Shown here in pieces: positions 22,353 to 35,300 of a stretch of DNA of 64,000 nucleotides. Source of the stretch: Diploscapter coronatus. Lineage: Eukaryota; Nematoda; Chromadorea; Rhabditida; Rhabditidae. The stretch covers positions 40,315,249-40,379,248 of the forward strand of contig OZ038423.1 in NCBI GenBank assembly GCA_964036155.1, written 5' to 3'. The translations under genes were made by a program, and so were the position numbers. The notes beneath the pieces are model-generated. The model saw only the letters and a list, made by a program, of their open reading frames with translations, made no database searches and was not told the origin of the DNA. Numbering within the stretch: position 1 is the first letter of the stretch; the number at the start of each line of letters is the position of its first letter.

Positions 22353-25300
22353 GAATTTTATTTAATGGCGATGGATTTCAATTTTACTATGGCCAAGACT
22401 CGAGTATAAAGAGAAAGCTTGATCTTCATTCATATTCGATGACAATGGATTATCTGGATGCAAAAAATCCCTGAAGATCAGCTTTGATTTGAAGTATTTC
22501 AAATTTATTATGGCATCATTTTTCATTAAAATAAACAAAGCCCCAGAGTACATTGCTCTTTACTCCTTTACATTCGTATATTAGCCTCTTCGTTCATCTC
22601 TCTACTAGAGTCTTCATCCCCATCCATTCTACTGTAAGCGATATGCAACGCAATGTTTGTGTGCATTGCACAGCTCTCCCCTATCAATTGGCATTTGTGA
22701 CTGTCTTTCTGCTTCTGCCTCGATGTCTGTCTGACTGGTGTGAATCGGTGAATTGGCTGAGTGCTCGGCTCAGATTCAAGTACCCCCCTTCCTTTGCCTA
22801 TCCATAGCTCATCCCCCTACCTCCTATATCCTATTCCTTTCTTTATCCTATATCTCTTCCCTCTTCCTTGTTGACATATCTTCTATCATGAGACAATACG
22901 ATCTTCCTTTTCCCCTTTTATTCTCACCATTTTCGTCAAAGCCATTTCTGGATTTTTTTTCAATAAAAAATTACGGGGTGAGTGCATTCCTGATCGCTAT
23001 TTTTGTCTTATCAATCGTGACTCTTTTGAATTCATCTGTTCCTAAATAATCAATTCACAGATAGCTAATCTCCATGATAAAACGTGCTCTAATAGTTATG
23101 CTGAGAAGTGTAATTATTGAATAGCTTTTCATCTAATCGAGGATACAAAAGGATAATTTCTGAATTTCAAAATGTCCTATTCTTTTACTTTCTGGTCAAC
23201 AAACATACGTTTGTCGTTCATAGATCTTACTTTCGACATTGCACTGAACTATTTGAATTGGAATTGGTACGAAGTTCGTATGTGAAATGTAAACGAATGG
23301 TATTGCAGAAATGCAGCAAGGAAGTGCAAAGATGAAGAGAGACTGGGGAATTGCGTTCATTATTGAGTTCATTCATAAACTCACTCAAAACCTGCCTGTC
23401 AAAGTTCAGCATTCTCACATATCGTCGTCCACATGTATACGTATATAACTCATTACCCAGTAACCGTTCCAGGTCAACATTATTCATGTTTTCTTCGATT
23501 CTTCGGGGACTCTAATTCAAAATGATTTTTATTCAAACCACATCTTTTTTCTTTGTTTCGAAGACAATTGGAACCTGCATCCCCTCCAGTCATCTGACAG
23601 TCTCTTCTCACTTCCAACAATAATCTCCCTGCTCTCCATATCTGAATCGTGCATTGTTTCCTTTCTGCGCTGCTAGTAACTCCCACCTCAATAGTGATCA
23701 CAGAGAAGACTCTACAGCTGCGTCCGATTGCATCACTCCTTCACTCCTTCTTCATTGCTTTTGACTTTTGACACTCTCGTGAAATCTGAGAGCTTCGTGA
23801 AAAAAGGGAAAAATAAAGAGAAGAGGGCGAAATTTAGAGATGACCGACAAAACGAGGGAAAATGAAAATGAAACTCAGAAAGGAAGGGGAGTAAAAAAGA
23901 CTGCGCAGGTGGAAGACACAGTAATGAGGGAATTGACTCGGACTGTGAGTGAATTTGAGAGGGAAAGTGGGCGATGAACTGAGTGACCGATGCGCGATCC
24001 GAAATCCGAAACAAAGAGAACAACATCTGCTTTCTGCATATTGCCCTAATTCCTATTTCTAAATCATTCAAGTTCTTCTCCAATTTAGTCGCTCGTTTCA
24101 TCATGCAGTCCTTCTTACCTATACCTACCTACCTACTTACCTATCCCCCAATCCATCATCCATTCTCGACACGCCCTTCCCATTCATTTCGCCCTCCCCC
24201 ACCATTTTGGTCATTCTCAATTTCAGTCGATTTCAGCAACAACTCCCCATTCAGACAATGCTTGCGCGCGAACTGCCCAATAGTAAAATAGCCCATTGTC
24301 CTGTCGACTTTCTGCCCTTTCGCGAGCACTCAGTTCTGCTGCCAAATTTTTTCCCACTTTCCTTTCTTTTTCTCGTCCATTTCAATCGTCAAATCGTTTC
24401 GCCTACTCATGTTTTTGTTCGATATCGTTTCCCTTTCCGTTTTGCCCCTTTTCTTCGGGTTTTGTGCAAAGTGACAGCGGCAATCGGAAATCAAAATCGA
24501 TCATTCCCTGCCAGTTCTCTGTCAATCGCGATTCTCAATGAGATTTTTCATTTTTGAAAGAAACCTGCCAAACCATTCTGTCAATCGCAAAATTAATGTC
24601 GCTTCACAGCTTCCTGCCATCTCGTTATTTTTCTTCTTTGTATCCTCATTCAAAACAATTTTTATAAAAGCAATCTGTTCTCGAATTTTGCAGAAACGTC
24701 ATTGTGGCATGATCTAATTCGCACTTTCAACCTCCTAAAATGTTCGGTTCGAGAATGATGAAATTTCGCTTTCTACAGTAGCAATCCTGATAATTATTTT
24801 GTTCAACAAAAATTCCATGACAATTTTCATCTCGAAAATGAGTGAAGTTTGACATGAAATTGAACCTTCTCCAATTTCAGAACAAAATGACATTACCTTC
24901 CTCTTCCTGTTCGGGAAATTACAAAGGGGAGGAATTATGCCATGAGGCACGAGGCATGAGAAGAGTGTCACTTCACTTCACACTCGATATTTTCTCGCGC
25001 GTATTTTTGCTGAACAACTCCGGAACAGGGAACAGCAGCAGCAGCCCTAATGCCATTTACGATTCACGGTCGCCGTGTCATGTAATCGAGGCAAGAAGCA
25101 AGCAATATGTCTTCCCTCCCATATGCTGCTGTTGCCTCGAGATCCACACAATTCTCTCGCCAATTATACTCAGAAACCTCGCGTATTTGTAATCGCAATG
25201 CCATTCAGTCATATCCAACATTCTCGACCCATTTAGTGTGAATGATTTCTTCCTTCGGTTAATGACTCCATGCAATTATCCCCTATCCTCCTGTAATCTG

Positions 25301-27531
25301 TACTGTCATTCTGGCATTGTCCTGTAATGTAATACTGTCGTGTTCCCTGTTCTCTTTTCGATTACGTGTTGCTTTGCCTCCCTCTTTGCAGAGTCTATTG
25401 CTCGCCTCTCCCTTCATTGCGTCCACAATCGACTGCCGGATCGGTTCCTTCCGGTTTTCCTCCTCCAGATATCGACAACATTGCCTCATGCAGTCATACA
25501 CACCATACACTAGCGCAGCAATGAAGCAATAATTCCGTCAATGTCCGAGATTCTCCCCACTCCCTTCTGCCATTCCCACTTCAACCCCCATGCCTTAGGC
25601 CATATATCAAATAATAATTCTCCCACGCTTCTTGCATCGTGGCATCATGCTGTGTCTCTGTCAGTTTTTCCTTTCATTATCATCTCATATCTTCATTTCC
25701 CCTCTCATCATTCCCATTTCCAATTGTTTCACAGACACCACAGTCACTTTCATCTTTTCTTCCTCCCTCTTCTTCTGTTTCTGTTTTTCATTTTCTCTTT
25801 CTGATTATGTTTCTGTTTATTTCCCCTTTCGGTTTTGCATCATCGATTGCATTGCAATTGAATGATATCAACCCATCAATTCATCTTCATCTCATTGGTA
25901 GCTTGCCCCCTGCAATGAAGAGCAACTATATTTTTGTTAATCTTTTATCTTTCAAATATATTCACTTTTTGGATTCTAAAAATTTAGAACTCTTATGACC
26001 ATTCTAGAATCATCTTATGGCATAGCTAATCAAGCCTACAGCTTGAAGCTAAAAAAATCACTTGATAGATCATAAGATGGTTTCATGCTGAAGATTTGTG
26101 AGAAAAATCCGAATGAATAGTGCATGATTTATTCAACAAGCGACAATCTGTCTTCGGATTCCATAATTTATTCTGCCAATTTTATCATTCATAGTCTCTG
26201 TAGCATTAAATCAGAGCGCTGAATTTTCAATTTTATTCTTTGACTGATTTTTACTGTTTTTCTTCATGAGACAGGGCCAGAAGTTGGCGTCGTTCACATT
26301 CGCATTTCGCTCTACTCGAATGCAATACCCTGCCTGTGTCTGTCTCAGCTATCTCAGTGGCTGGCCATTTGACCTACTTGAAAAGCTGCTTCCCACCACC
26401 AGCTGACTGCCACCGATGGCACTTGCTGCCAAACGAGGAAGAGAAAACCGCTTTCTCCAAACTTCGCCCCACCATAAAATAGGTTGCTTCTTCTATTTCT
26501 CATTTCATTTACTATCAGGTTGAGGTATTGTGTATCAGTAAGCAATTTGTAAGCTGCCCTGTTCTGTTCTTCAGTTCTTATAAGCAAGTCAACAGGGCTA
26601 GGGAAGGGGATGGTAGGGGAGAAAAGGGAGGAGTAAAGGAGTGTCATCGGGACCGAAGCTGTGTACACTAGAGATCGGAAGGAGATTACTCGATGCGACT
26701 GAATGAAGCAGAAGCAGAAGCTGTGGGAGGACTGTTGAAGAAGATTTGCACTGAAGCAGTCCTAGAGTCTGTCTGTTGGTATCTATTTTGGAGTTCACTC
26801 TGGTCAAGATGTTCATTTGATATTTTGAAGTCTCAAATCATGCCAAATGTTTAGAATAGAATCTTCTCCTTAGGCGACCCTTCTTGTCGACATTTCTTGC
26901 TATCTTGAAGTCTCAAAATAGCTGTGTTTTTCACATCCTTCTCACTAAATTAGCGGAGTTTTTGTCGCTGATCTTCATAATTTCCATATTTATCCACGCA
27001 TTGCGACAGTTCAGACATTGTTTCCGTACATGGATCTATGTTCAAAAGCCCTTCTCATTCATCTTCTTTATTGCATGTTCTCTTTTCGCCACTCCACTTT
27101 ACTATTTCTTCCTGCTTCTTCTCGTCTCGAAATAACAAGATTCATTCATTCATAGTCTGTGAGTCTGCCATCCAATCCGTTCCCATTCCTCTGCTTACTG
27201 CATTAAGTCTCCCTTCTAAGCTTCATCGCCTCATCCAAAGGCGTCTCTTTCATTTCTTTGACCAGATGCATCGATGAGCGTTCCCTAGCTTTCAATAAAT
27301 AAACTATTGCAACGTTGAGCTGCGAACAGGGAGCAGAGCCGTTCTTCTTCGAACTTTCTTTGCCCTTTCGATTATCGCTCTAAAGTTCCATATTGCTATC
27401 GATTTTATTGAGAAGGAGCAGAGAGAATTCACGGTCAGAACGGTATCATTTTCTCGCGCAACTAATAAATTTGTAAATTTTCTTGTGCGAACCAATGATT
27501 TTTGTCATTCTTCACTCGAATTAGGGCAATT

Positions 27532-27652
27532 ACTATATGTCGTGATGTCGTGAGGGCGTGCACCATAGTTAGGAGCTAGAGAAGGGAATGAAAGTAGGAC
27601 GAAACAGTGTGGGAAAAGATAGTTCGCGCTATCACGACATCATGGCATATAG
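27532..27652. repeat. Imperfect inverted repeat, about 121 bp
   Basis: The left arm ACTATATGTCGTGATGTCGT starting at 27532 pairs with a right arm whose reverse complement reads ACTATATGCCATGATGTCGT. Pairing continues weakly inward (GCGTGCACCATAG against GCGCGAACTAT). It could be a MITE or a transcribed hairpin. I found no second copy in the window and no convincing target duplication beyond TA. Confidence 0.6.
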
Positions 27653-29394
27653 TAGCTACCTAATTTATTCTTTTTATTCGATGATCCAAGTTTTTCCCTC
27701 TTTCATTTTATTCATTTTCAGAATTTCGTCAATATTGATCATCAAGAAGTTTTTTGTGGTGTTTTCCAAAATTGTCAATTTTTGGAAGTGATAGCCTCTT
27801 AGGGCTGGCGCCAACCGCCCATCTCCCTCTCTCTTCCCTGCCCATTTATTTTGGTTTCTGTCCACTTCTTCTCTCATTTCCCTCGCACGTGCCGCTTCCC
27901 CTGCCTCTATTTTTGTTGTTTCGTCTAATTTCCTCGGTCTCATTTCCAAAATGTTCCTATTTCTTTCAAGTCACCTTTTTCCAGCCGCCCTTCTGCCATT
28001 GTCCAATAATTTTCTTGCTTCTCGCTCAAATGCCACTTATTTTCACACGACTCAGTTTTGTTTCGACTAATTATCCTTTTGTTTTTCTTCATTTTTCGCA
28101 TTTTCTCATGATCTTGTCGCAACAATATTGTTCTTGCCTAAAAAAATCAACATAGTACTACAAGTCACACACACACACATCCACATTCTCACTGATTTTG
28201 TGCTCACGTCGAGAAGAATTGCTCGAATAATCTCATTTTTATGCCAACCACTATTCACATCCAATCCATTTATTCTGCGCTCTCACATTTGCAGCATCAA
28301 TTTCGCATTCGAAATGACCACTTGCCTCGGTTTTGCCATGGCTTGATTAATCTTTTGTTCGTGTTATTTTTCGACAGGTTGGAGTCATTAATTTTGAGCT
28401 GAAATCTGTGATTTTGGCCGGATTCATTAGCATATACACCCTGTACCCAGATGGCTAGGGTTGGGTGTTCTTTCCTTTGGCAGTCCCGCCCCTCTCCCAT
28501 TCTCCCACTTCCTCCCTCTATCTCCCATCTCTCTCTTTCCAATGACCATTCCTCGCCTCTCTTTCCTCCTCTCCTCCCTCTGCCTATTTTTTTGGCTGGA
28601 CGCTGTGAGTCTCCCTGTCCAAACTGAACCATTCATTGCCCATTTCTGCGCATGTGTTGTCTGAACATCCCAATTGCCAGTTTCACACATCATCTCCTCT
28701 TCTATTTCTATTTCCGAACTATCTCCAGCCATTCGTTTTCTGTACTGCTCCATTTCTGTGATTGGAATAGAAGAGCTCCTTTCTCACGGTCATTCAGCCA
28801 TCGCCGCCTATTCTCTCGAAGTATATGTGCATCTTGCAGCTCTGCATATTTATGATGAAATCACCCTGCTTTCAGCGAATATTCATCACTTCCTCCCACG
28901 ATATACATTTCCTAATTTGCGTTTTTCGTTGATTTGCACAATTTCGCCACAGCGCCATTTGTTTCATGAAATTAGCTGAAATTCGATGAGCCCTGGAATA
29001 AACTATGCCGAGAAAATGCTCGATAAATTTGGCTGTCTTCATTATTTTGGACATTTTCAAATTCAAATTTGCTTGGCTCTTTTCCATATCTCCAATCGCA
29101 TCAAACTCCCCCTCCCTCCTTCCTTCGCTCTTTCTTATCTCTTTGTTTTTATCGTTCGATTTGATTTGTCCACTAGCAATTCATCATCTATGCCCATTTG
29201 TCGATTCTTTATCAAATCAACTCCATTTTATCTTTCTTTTGTTCGTGTTTTTGTCGGTCGAATGTTTGGTTGTTTTTGTGCCCAGGTCATCCTTGTGCTT
29301 AGGCGATAACATATTCAATTATCAATTCCTCCTCCATTTCAGATATCCGATGTTGTCTTGTATGGTTCATTCCCGTCTATGATTCTTCTCTGCA

Positions 29395-32300
29395 ATGGGC
29401 AAGTGGTTTCTCAGCAGCAATTTGCTTCGACAGTTCCTGTCCATTTTCTACCTAATTTCCCTCGCCACTGCACAGCTCAATCTACGTCCCAAGCAACATG
29501 TCAATGCAGGTTCGCTTTTTTAGTTTAATTTGTAAAGTTATGATTCATCGAACAAATTCTGGGGAAGCTAAATTCATCAGGCGAAATAGATTTTCATTCA
29601 AATCAAAGTCCCTGCTAAAGATTCTATTTCTTTCTCGTTACTGTCTTGGGAAATTATGTCGGGGTTCTTTTTCCTGCGCATTTTCTTCTCGAAATCTAGG
29701 CTGCTCTAAAAGGACCAGACTTAGCTGTGCCTATATTCAAATGAGATTACCGATTTTACCTATCTGCAATCTGCATTTACCATGTTATCCTCACTGCCTG
29801 GAATCGATCATCTTATTCCCGTTTTTTGTTCGCGAGGTCAGCCTTGCTCCTTCTCTTCCCTTCGCCTCTTCTATTCTTGTTCCTCGCTGGAATATCTCAT
29901 CCTGTAATCTGTGTCTGCCTATTTGTAGGCCTAGTCTTCCCCCTTCCTTCTCTGTCCTGCCTCTTTTGTCTTTATGGCTTATCATCCGTGTGGAAACGCG
30001 AGATTAAACGGAGGATAGAGAGGGGATGCGCCTTGCTGAGGACGGAATGAGGGAAAGTTGATGGTAGATGAGGATCGAGGAGAGAGGCTAATGAATAAGG
30101 AGGGGACTGACTGACTGGTAGACGGATTGGGGATCTACAGTTGTGGCTACTGCTCACAAAGAGATTTTGTCTTTGTCACTGCAAGTGTCCGACTTCCTGC
30201 CTTCCTGCCACTTACCCTCATTTCCCCTTCTCTTTTCTCCTTCCGTATTTGGCGCCTTCGTTCATTCCTTTGACTCATTCTTCATTCACCTCTGCGGTTT
30301 TGTCGGTAGTCTGCGCGGTGCATCTTCTAAGGAGAGGATCTAAGAGGATGTCGCAAATCCCCTCCCTTCGTCCCCTTTTGACCTCTAACTTACCGCTCTG
30401 TTCCTTTCCTCCATCCATTTGTCGTGTCCTTGATGTGTTCCTGTAGTAAGGTGTCTATATTGAGGCAGTGAAATCACCGTTTCGAGTCAAGTCGCGGGGG
30501 CTAAACTGTGATTGTTATTCCGAATAGAATCCAGATTATTTATGCGTTTACCATTCACAGACAGTTCAAGAAGTAAACCCTTCTTCCAGCTAGAAGACAA
30601 GTTGAAAGTTTAAATTCAAAATGCGAATTTGCGTAGTACCTTCCTCGCTTTTGCAATGCATATGACTAATGGGATTGTGTTGTGCTGTTCTGTGAGAGAG
30701 GGATTTCCAAACAGACACAGACTTGTGTGAGAATTACTCAATCCCTTACAACAAATGCAACATGTTATTCGTAATCAGAAAGTGGAACACACCCCTTACT
30801 TATCACTGCTTATCTGCTGTTCTGTTCATTCTGACACACGATTTGAACCAAGATATGATGCATCTGTCGATCAGACATTTTCTCGAGAAAACGATGTTGT
30901 AAACATGATTATGTACATTCAAGAAAATATCTTTTCAAAGAAAAGGATAACCATTCCTTATCAGATTTGACGAGAGACAAATGGTGGCTTTTCAGATTAA
31001 TTTTAACATGATATCACCCAAATCGAAAGATCAGAAATATTTTCAGCTTTCAACCAAATCAAAAAAGCGCGTGTGTCATGTTGTCGAACTTGTTCACACT
31101 CCAAATTCGCATCATTCTGCATTTCACTTCATTTCCTCTTTCCTCGTTCGTCTCCCATTTCGTTCCTCTTTTTGCCAACCCAGGCGGCTTTTCGCTTTCA
31201 TCTTGTTTCGGGCAATTTCAACTGCCATCCCGCTGCTTTGCTTGTCGCTGGCAGTTTCGATCGGATCAGCAATCAAATAGGCATCAAGGCTTCGAAACCA
31301 GCTGAACACAGAAATGAGGAACGAGGAAAACATTCGAGACGAGAAGAAACTCGTTGGGAATAATCTCAAGTGGCAAATTGAACTTGTAGATGGAACTGAA
31401 TGAAAATTCGTGGGAATTTTTGGGGTGTCAGATTACAGGCGGCACAATGGTAGAAAAGACAGAATGGCAGAGTGAAAGTGAGATGATGGAATGTGACTGT
31501 CAGGTTACGAGGGGAAGGGAGAAAGAAACCGCTTGATTGTTGATTAGGTTGGAATAGCGCACTGATGCAAATTAGCTGCTGCATGCTCATCTCCTTCATC
31601 TGCCTGTCTGCAAGTAGTCATGCAGATTGCATACCCATTCCCATGTCTGATTGCCCTTCCAGAATAGCCATTCTCTGCCTCCCTCTCGTTTTCCTTGCTC
31701 TCTTCCCGAACCGGTCCAGGACAATACCTCCTTCCATTCCCTACTTGACTGCTTGACTGACTCTGGCTTTTCCCTCGTTGCCTTATTCCTCTATTTGTTT
31801 GTGGTGCGCCAATCGCTCGATTGAGTGAAACCTTTGAACTACTTCGATGAGAACTACTCGGGAAGGAAGAGAAATTGAGAAAAAGACAGGTAATCGGATA
31901 GAGAGGTTGGAAATGGGATTAGGTAGCATGATTCAGCTGGGGGAAAAAAACCTCGTGCATTGTGAGGAAAATTCTTAGTGTCAATATTCTTTTATAGGAA
32001 AATTTCTATATTATGATCTACGATTTAAAAAAAAAATGCTTTGAAGTTATTCTAAGAAGCTCATTATCAAAAATCATGAAGTTTTCAAACTTCTAATTAT
32101 TGTTTGTGTATCTCAAATTTCCGATCTGCGAACTCTGAAGAAATTGGTGCGCGATTGACCTGGCTTGATGATGAGAGAATGATAGGTGAGAAGAGCAGTG
32201 TGATATCCTCCCTCTGCTCTGATAGACTCCTCGATATCCCCTCCAGATCTACTCTGACAGTTGTCCTCCTTCCCTCTCCTCTTGGCTCTGATTTATTTCG

Positions 32301-35300
32301 AGTAAATGTCCGCATTGCACTGGGCATAGGGCAGTGGGGCAGGCAGCAATCTGGCTGCAATCCAACTGACCTGAGCCTGGGCTGAAAGTGGGACTGACCA
32401 AAGTAATATAAAAGAATGGCTGTTTACGGCAAGCAATTGGCCGGCTTTAATCCCAACCTCAATCCAGTAATTCCATAATTGGATGTGGCTATTCGTCCTG
32501 TTTTATGGTTTTCCACGAATTCCTCGATCCTCATGACTCGCACAAAAACCCCTCTGCCTGCCCATAAATGGCCCGTGCAGTAATTGTATTTCCCCTGTCT
32601 GCCTCATTAGCCGGTTTGGTTTGGCGATTCCTCGCGCCTCGACTTGGACTTCAGCTTGTTCTTTATTGCCTCATTGCCTAGGGCAGACGGCGCAGAGCTC
32701 GCTCATATTTCACTTGTTGCATTCGACTGCAGTGATGCAGTGGAATGGCTATGATCTGCATTCAGTGGAGGATCCTCGAGGGAAAAGCAATAAGCAGAGA
32801 CGAAGAGAGGGAGATCAGAACGCGAATGTCTGCAAGCATCAAGCAGTCACAACAGCTCAAATATGGCTATATTAGGGATGCATCACTTGAATCCAATCGT
32901 AAAATACAACAAAGCAATGCTATTCTCATTCGCATTCTCACATGCAAATGCAGAGATGAAGAGGCGGATAATGAGTGGAGAAGTGCAGGAAGGAAGGAAG
33001 GGATTGGGAAGAGCACAAACGAATACATCATAAATTGCCCGAGATGAACACGAAGTATGAACAATGAACAACTCATTCGTGGGGAAATGGAGTATAAATT
33101 TTGTCTGGGTCTTACGAATTCCTGAACTCCGGTTGCCCAGTTGATTGATGACCTTGCCTTCGAAAACACATAAAACGTAGTTCTGCATTTGTAATGAACA
33201 TACAAAGAAGCTAGGAATGGAAAAAAGAATAATAGAAATCAAAGGATAAAACAGTTTCAATAATTGTCGATTTTCAGCGGGCCTCGGATACCGATTCGGA
33301 CAAAGCTCAGATAACGCTGAAGATTCGGATCATTTCAAGTTATTGGCCGCTGATGGAGAATCGCTGCTCGTCGGTGCAAGGTAGACAATTTTCCCGTTTA
33401 TGAATTGAAAAGATGATAGCTTATTCTGAAATTATGAAACTTATAAATTAGCTGAAATTTTCTTATCATTCTTCCAAGTTTATTGAATGAATACAAGTTA
33501 GACATACTAACCACTTCAAGGTGATAAACGCTTCATTCTGCATATTTTGAGGTGGAGATCAATTTACTCTAACTTATGCTTATGAATTTACGACAGTTTA
33601 GCTTGTTCTCTATTCCAGAATTCTTACCGCTTTTCTTTGATTGCGAAAATTTTAAGATTCTTGCACTATATCTTGATATTAAGATTTCAAGCTAATCTTA
33701 AATTTCAATATCAACAGTTTATCCATGTATTCTCGGTTTGTTAAAAATCTCGTTATTTGCGAAATCGAATTAATTTCCCCCATTCCGCAGCTGCTCTAGT
33801 TATTCTAATCTCGATCATTTCATTCCTCTGTCTTTGTCTTCCATTTACGACCCGCTTGCAATAACTCCGCTGACCTTTTCCTTCTTCTTGCCCTGTTCCC
33901 AGCGCGGCGATTTCAATTTATTTTTCGATTTCTGCTCGGAACCGTTAACAAAATAACGCGCGATGTCCTTGTGAGTGGAGTAGAAGAGAGAATTGGGGGA
34001 ATGGCTCTGCAAGCAGCCGGGTGTCTTCCTGTCATTCTCTTTCATTCTTCCATTTCTGTCAGTCACTCAGTCAGTTCTCCTCCATCGACGAGATTAATTA
34101 TGTCTGATTGTCACGTCGGACATCAAAACGCCAATTGGATTAGTTTTGCTGTGAGCAGGCAGACAGGGCTACAGTGGTTTGCGAGTGAACGGCTGAGGGG
34201 GCTGAGTGGCAAGGCCATTGGCCTGCAGTTTGCAGCCTCACAGCCTCATCTCCCTAATTGGAATGCAATGCGCATCGAAAAGGAGAACGGCCTGCGACCA
34301 CAAAGAAAAGGGAATTTATTCGAAGAAGGAAGGAAGAGAATGAGTAGAGGGATCGTGATTGCGAGGGAATGAGTAAGTGGTTGATGGGAATGTTCTGGCG
34401 TGGAACTGCGACAAGACAGAATCACAAATTAATCCCGTTATGTTGGAGATTTCTTTATCCAAAATAGTACAACTCTGCATTTTGTCATTTACTCTCATTC
34501 TCATTTTAGTCTGAATTTTATCACTCAAGTCATTTCTTTCTCTTCTATGTTATCTCTTAGAATTTTTAAAACTTTACAAAGCGGAGAAAAATAAAATGGC
34601 AGTGTTATGATGAAGATTGATATCAAATACTTTTCTTCTGGTATGCGAAAATAGTGTATTCCAAAACACAGCAGAAATACATCAACAAATCACATCATAA
34701 TGTGTGTATTTTCAGAAATGCAGTGTACAATCTCTCGCTAGCCACTCTGAATGTGCAGCACGTAAGTGTCTATTTCTGATTGCTTTCCACAAAGGTGTTC
34801 CCAATCCGATTATTCAGAAAATCGACTGGAAACCGCCAGCCGATCAAATCGAAGAATGTATTATGAAAGGCAAAACCAAGGTAAGCCAGAAGAGAGAAAG
34901 AAAGAAAAAGACATACAATAGAATGCAGAGCTATCGAATTGATGTGTCATTTTGCAAAACTACAATTAAATACACGATGATTAATGGAATCGCTTTAGGC
35001 CGACTGCCAGAATTACATCCGAGTCCTGGCCGTGAAGAATTCCGGACAGGTGCTTGTGTGTGGCACACATGCATTCTCCCCCAAATGCAGAGAATACACA
35101 TACTCCAATGCTGATGCCAAGCTGGAAAACACTAAACAGTTCGAGGGACAGGTACATAATTTGAAAAATATTCTTACACAATCAAAAGTGCTAGAATATT
35201 ATCATTAGGACAGACGAGTTTTGCGAATTGTTGATATTGTCTTGAGAAGTGTTAGGATTTGATAGGACTCATGCCGTTATGTTGCTATTGAAAAAAATCC

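Larger units (their letters stand above)
21651..29394. other. ZO 3' flank, then long pyrimidine-rich non-coding region
   Basis: No exon could be supported in 7.7 kb. The first 700 bases are the likely ZO 3' UTR. From about 22,550 the plus strand becomes C/T-rich with few purine runs, broken by more balanced stretches at 23,050-23,500 and 24,700-25,100. A (TACC)n tract lies near 24119-24143 and a (CA)n tract at 28163-28178. An inverted repeat at 27532-27652 is listed separately. Because the same composition fills the proven semaphorin intron just downstream, I infer that much of this is 5' UTR intron or promoter of the semaphorin gene. Confidence 0.5.

Noticed and set aside
24119..24143. A CRISPR-like or satellite array at the TACC repeats
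   Set aside because: It is a short tetranucleotide microsatellite without spacers; CRISPR is not expected in an animal genome.
28163..28178. (CA)n tract as a regulatory element
   Set aside because: It is a simple microsatellite with no supporting context.
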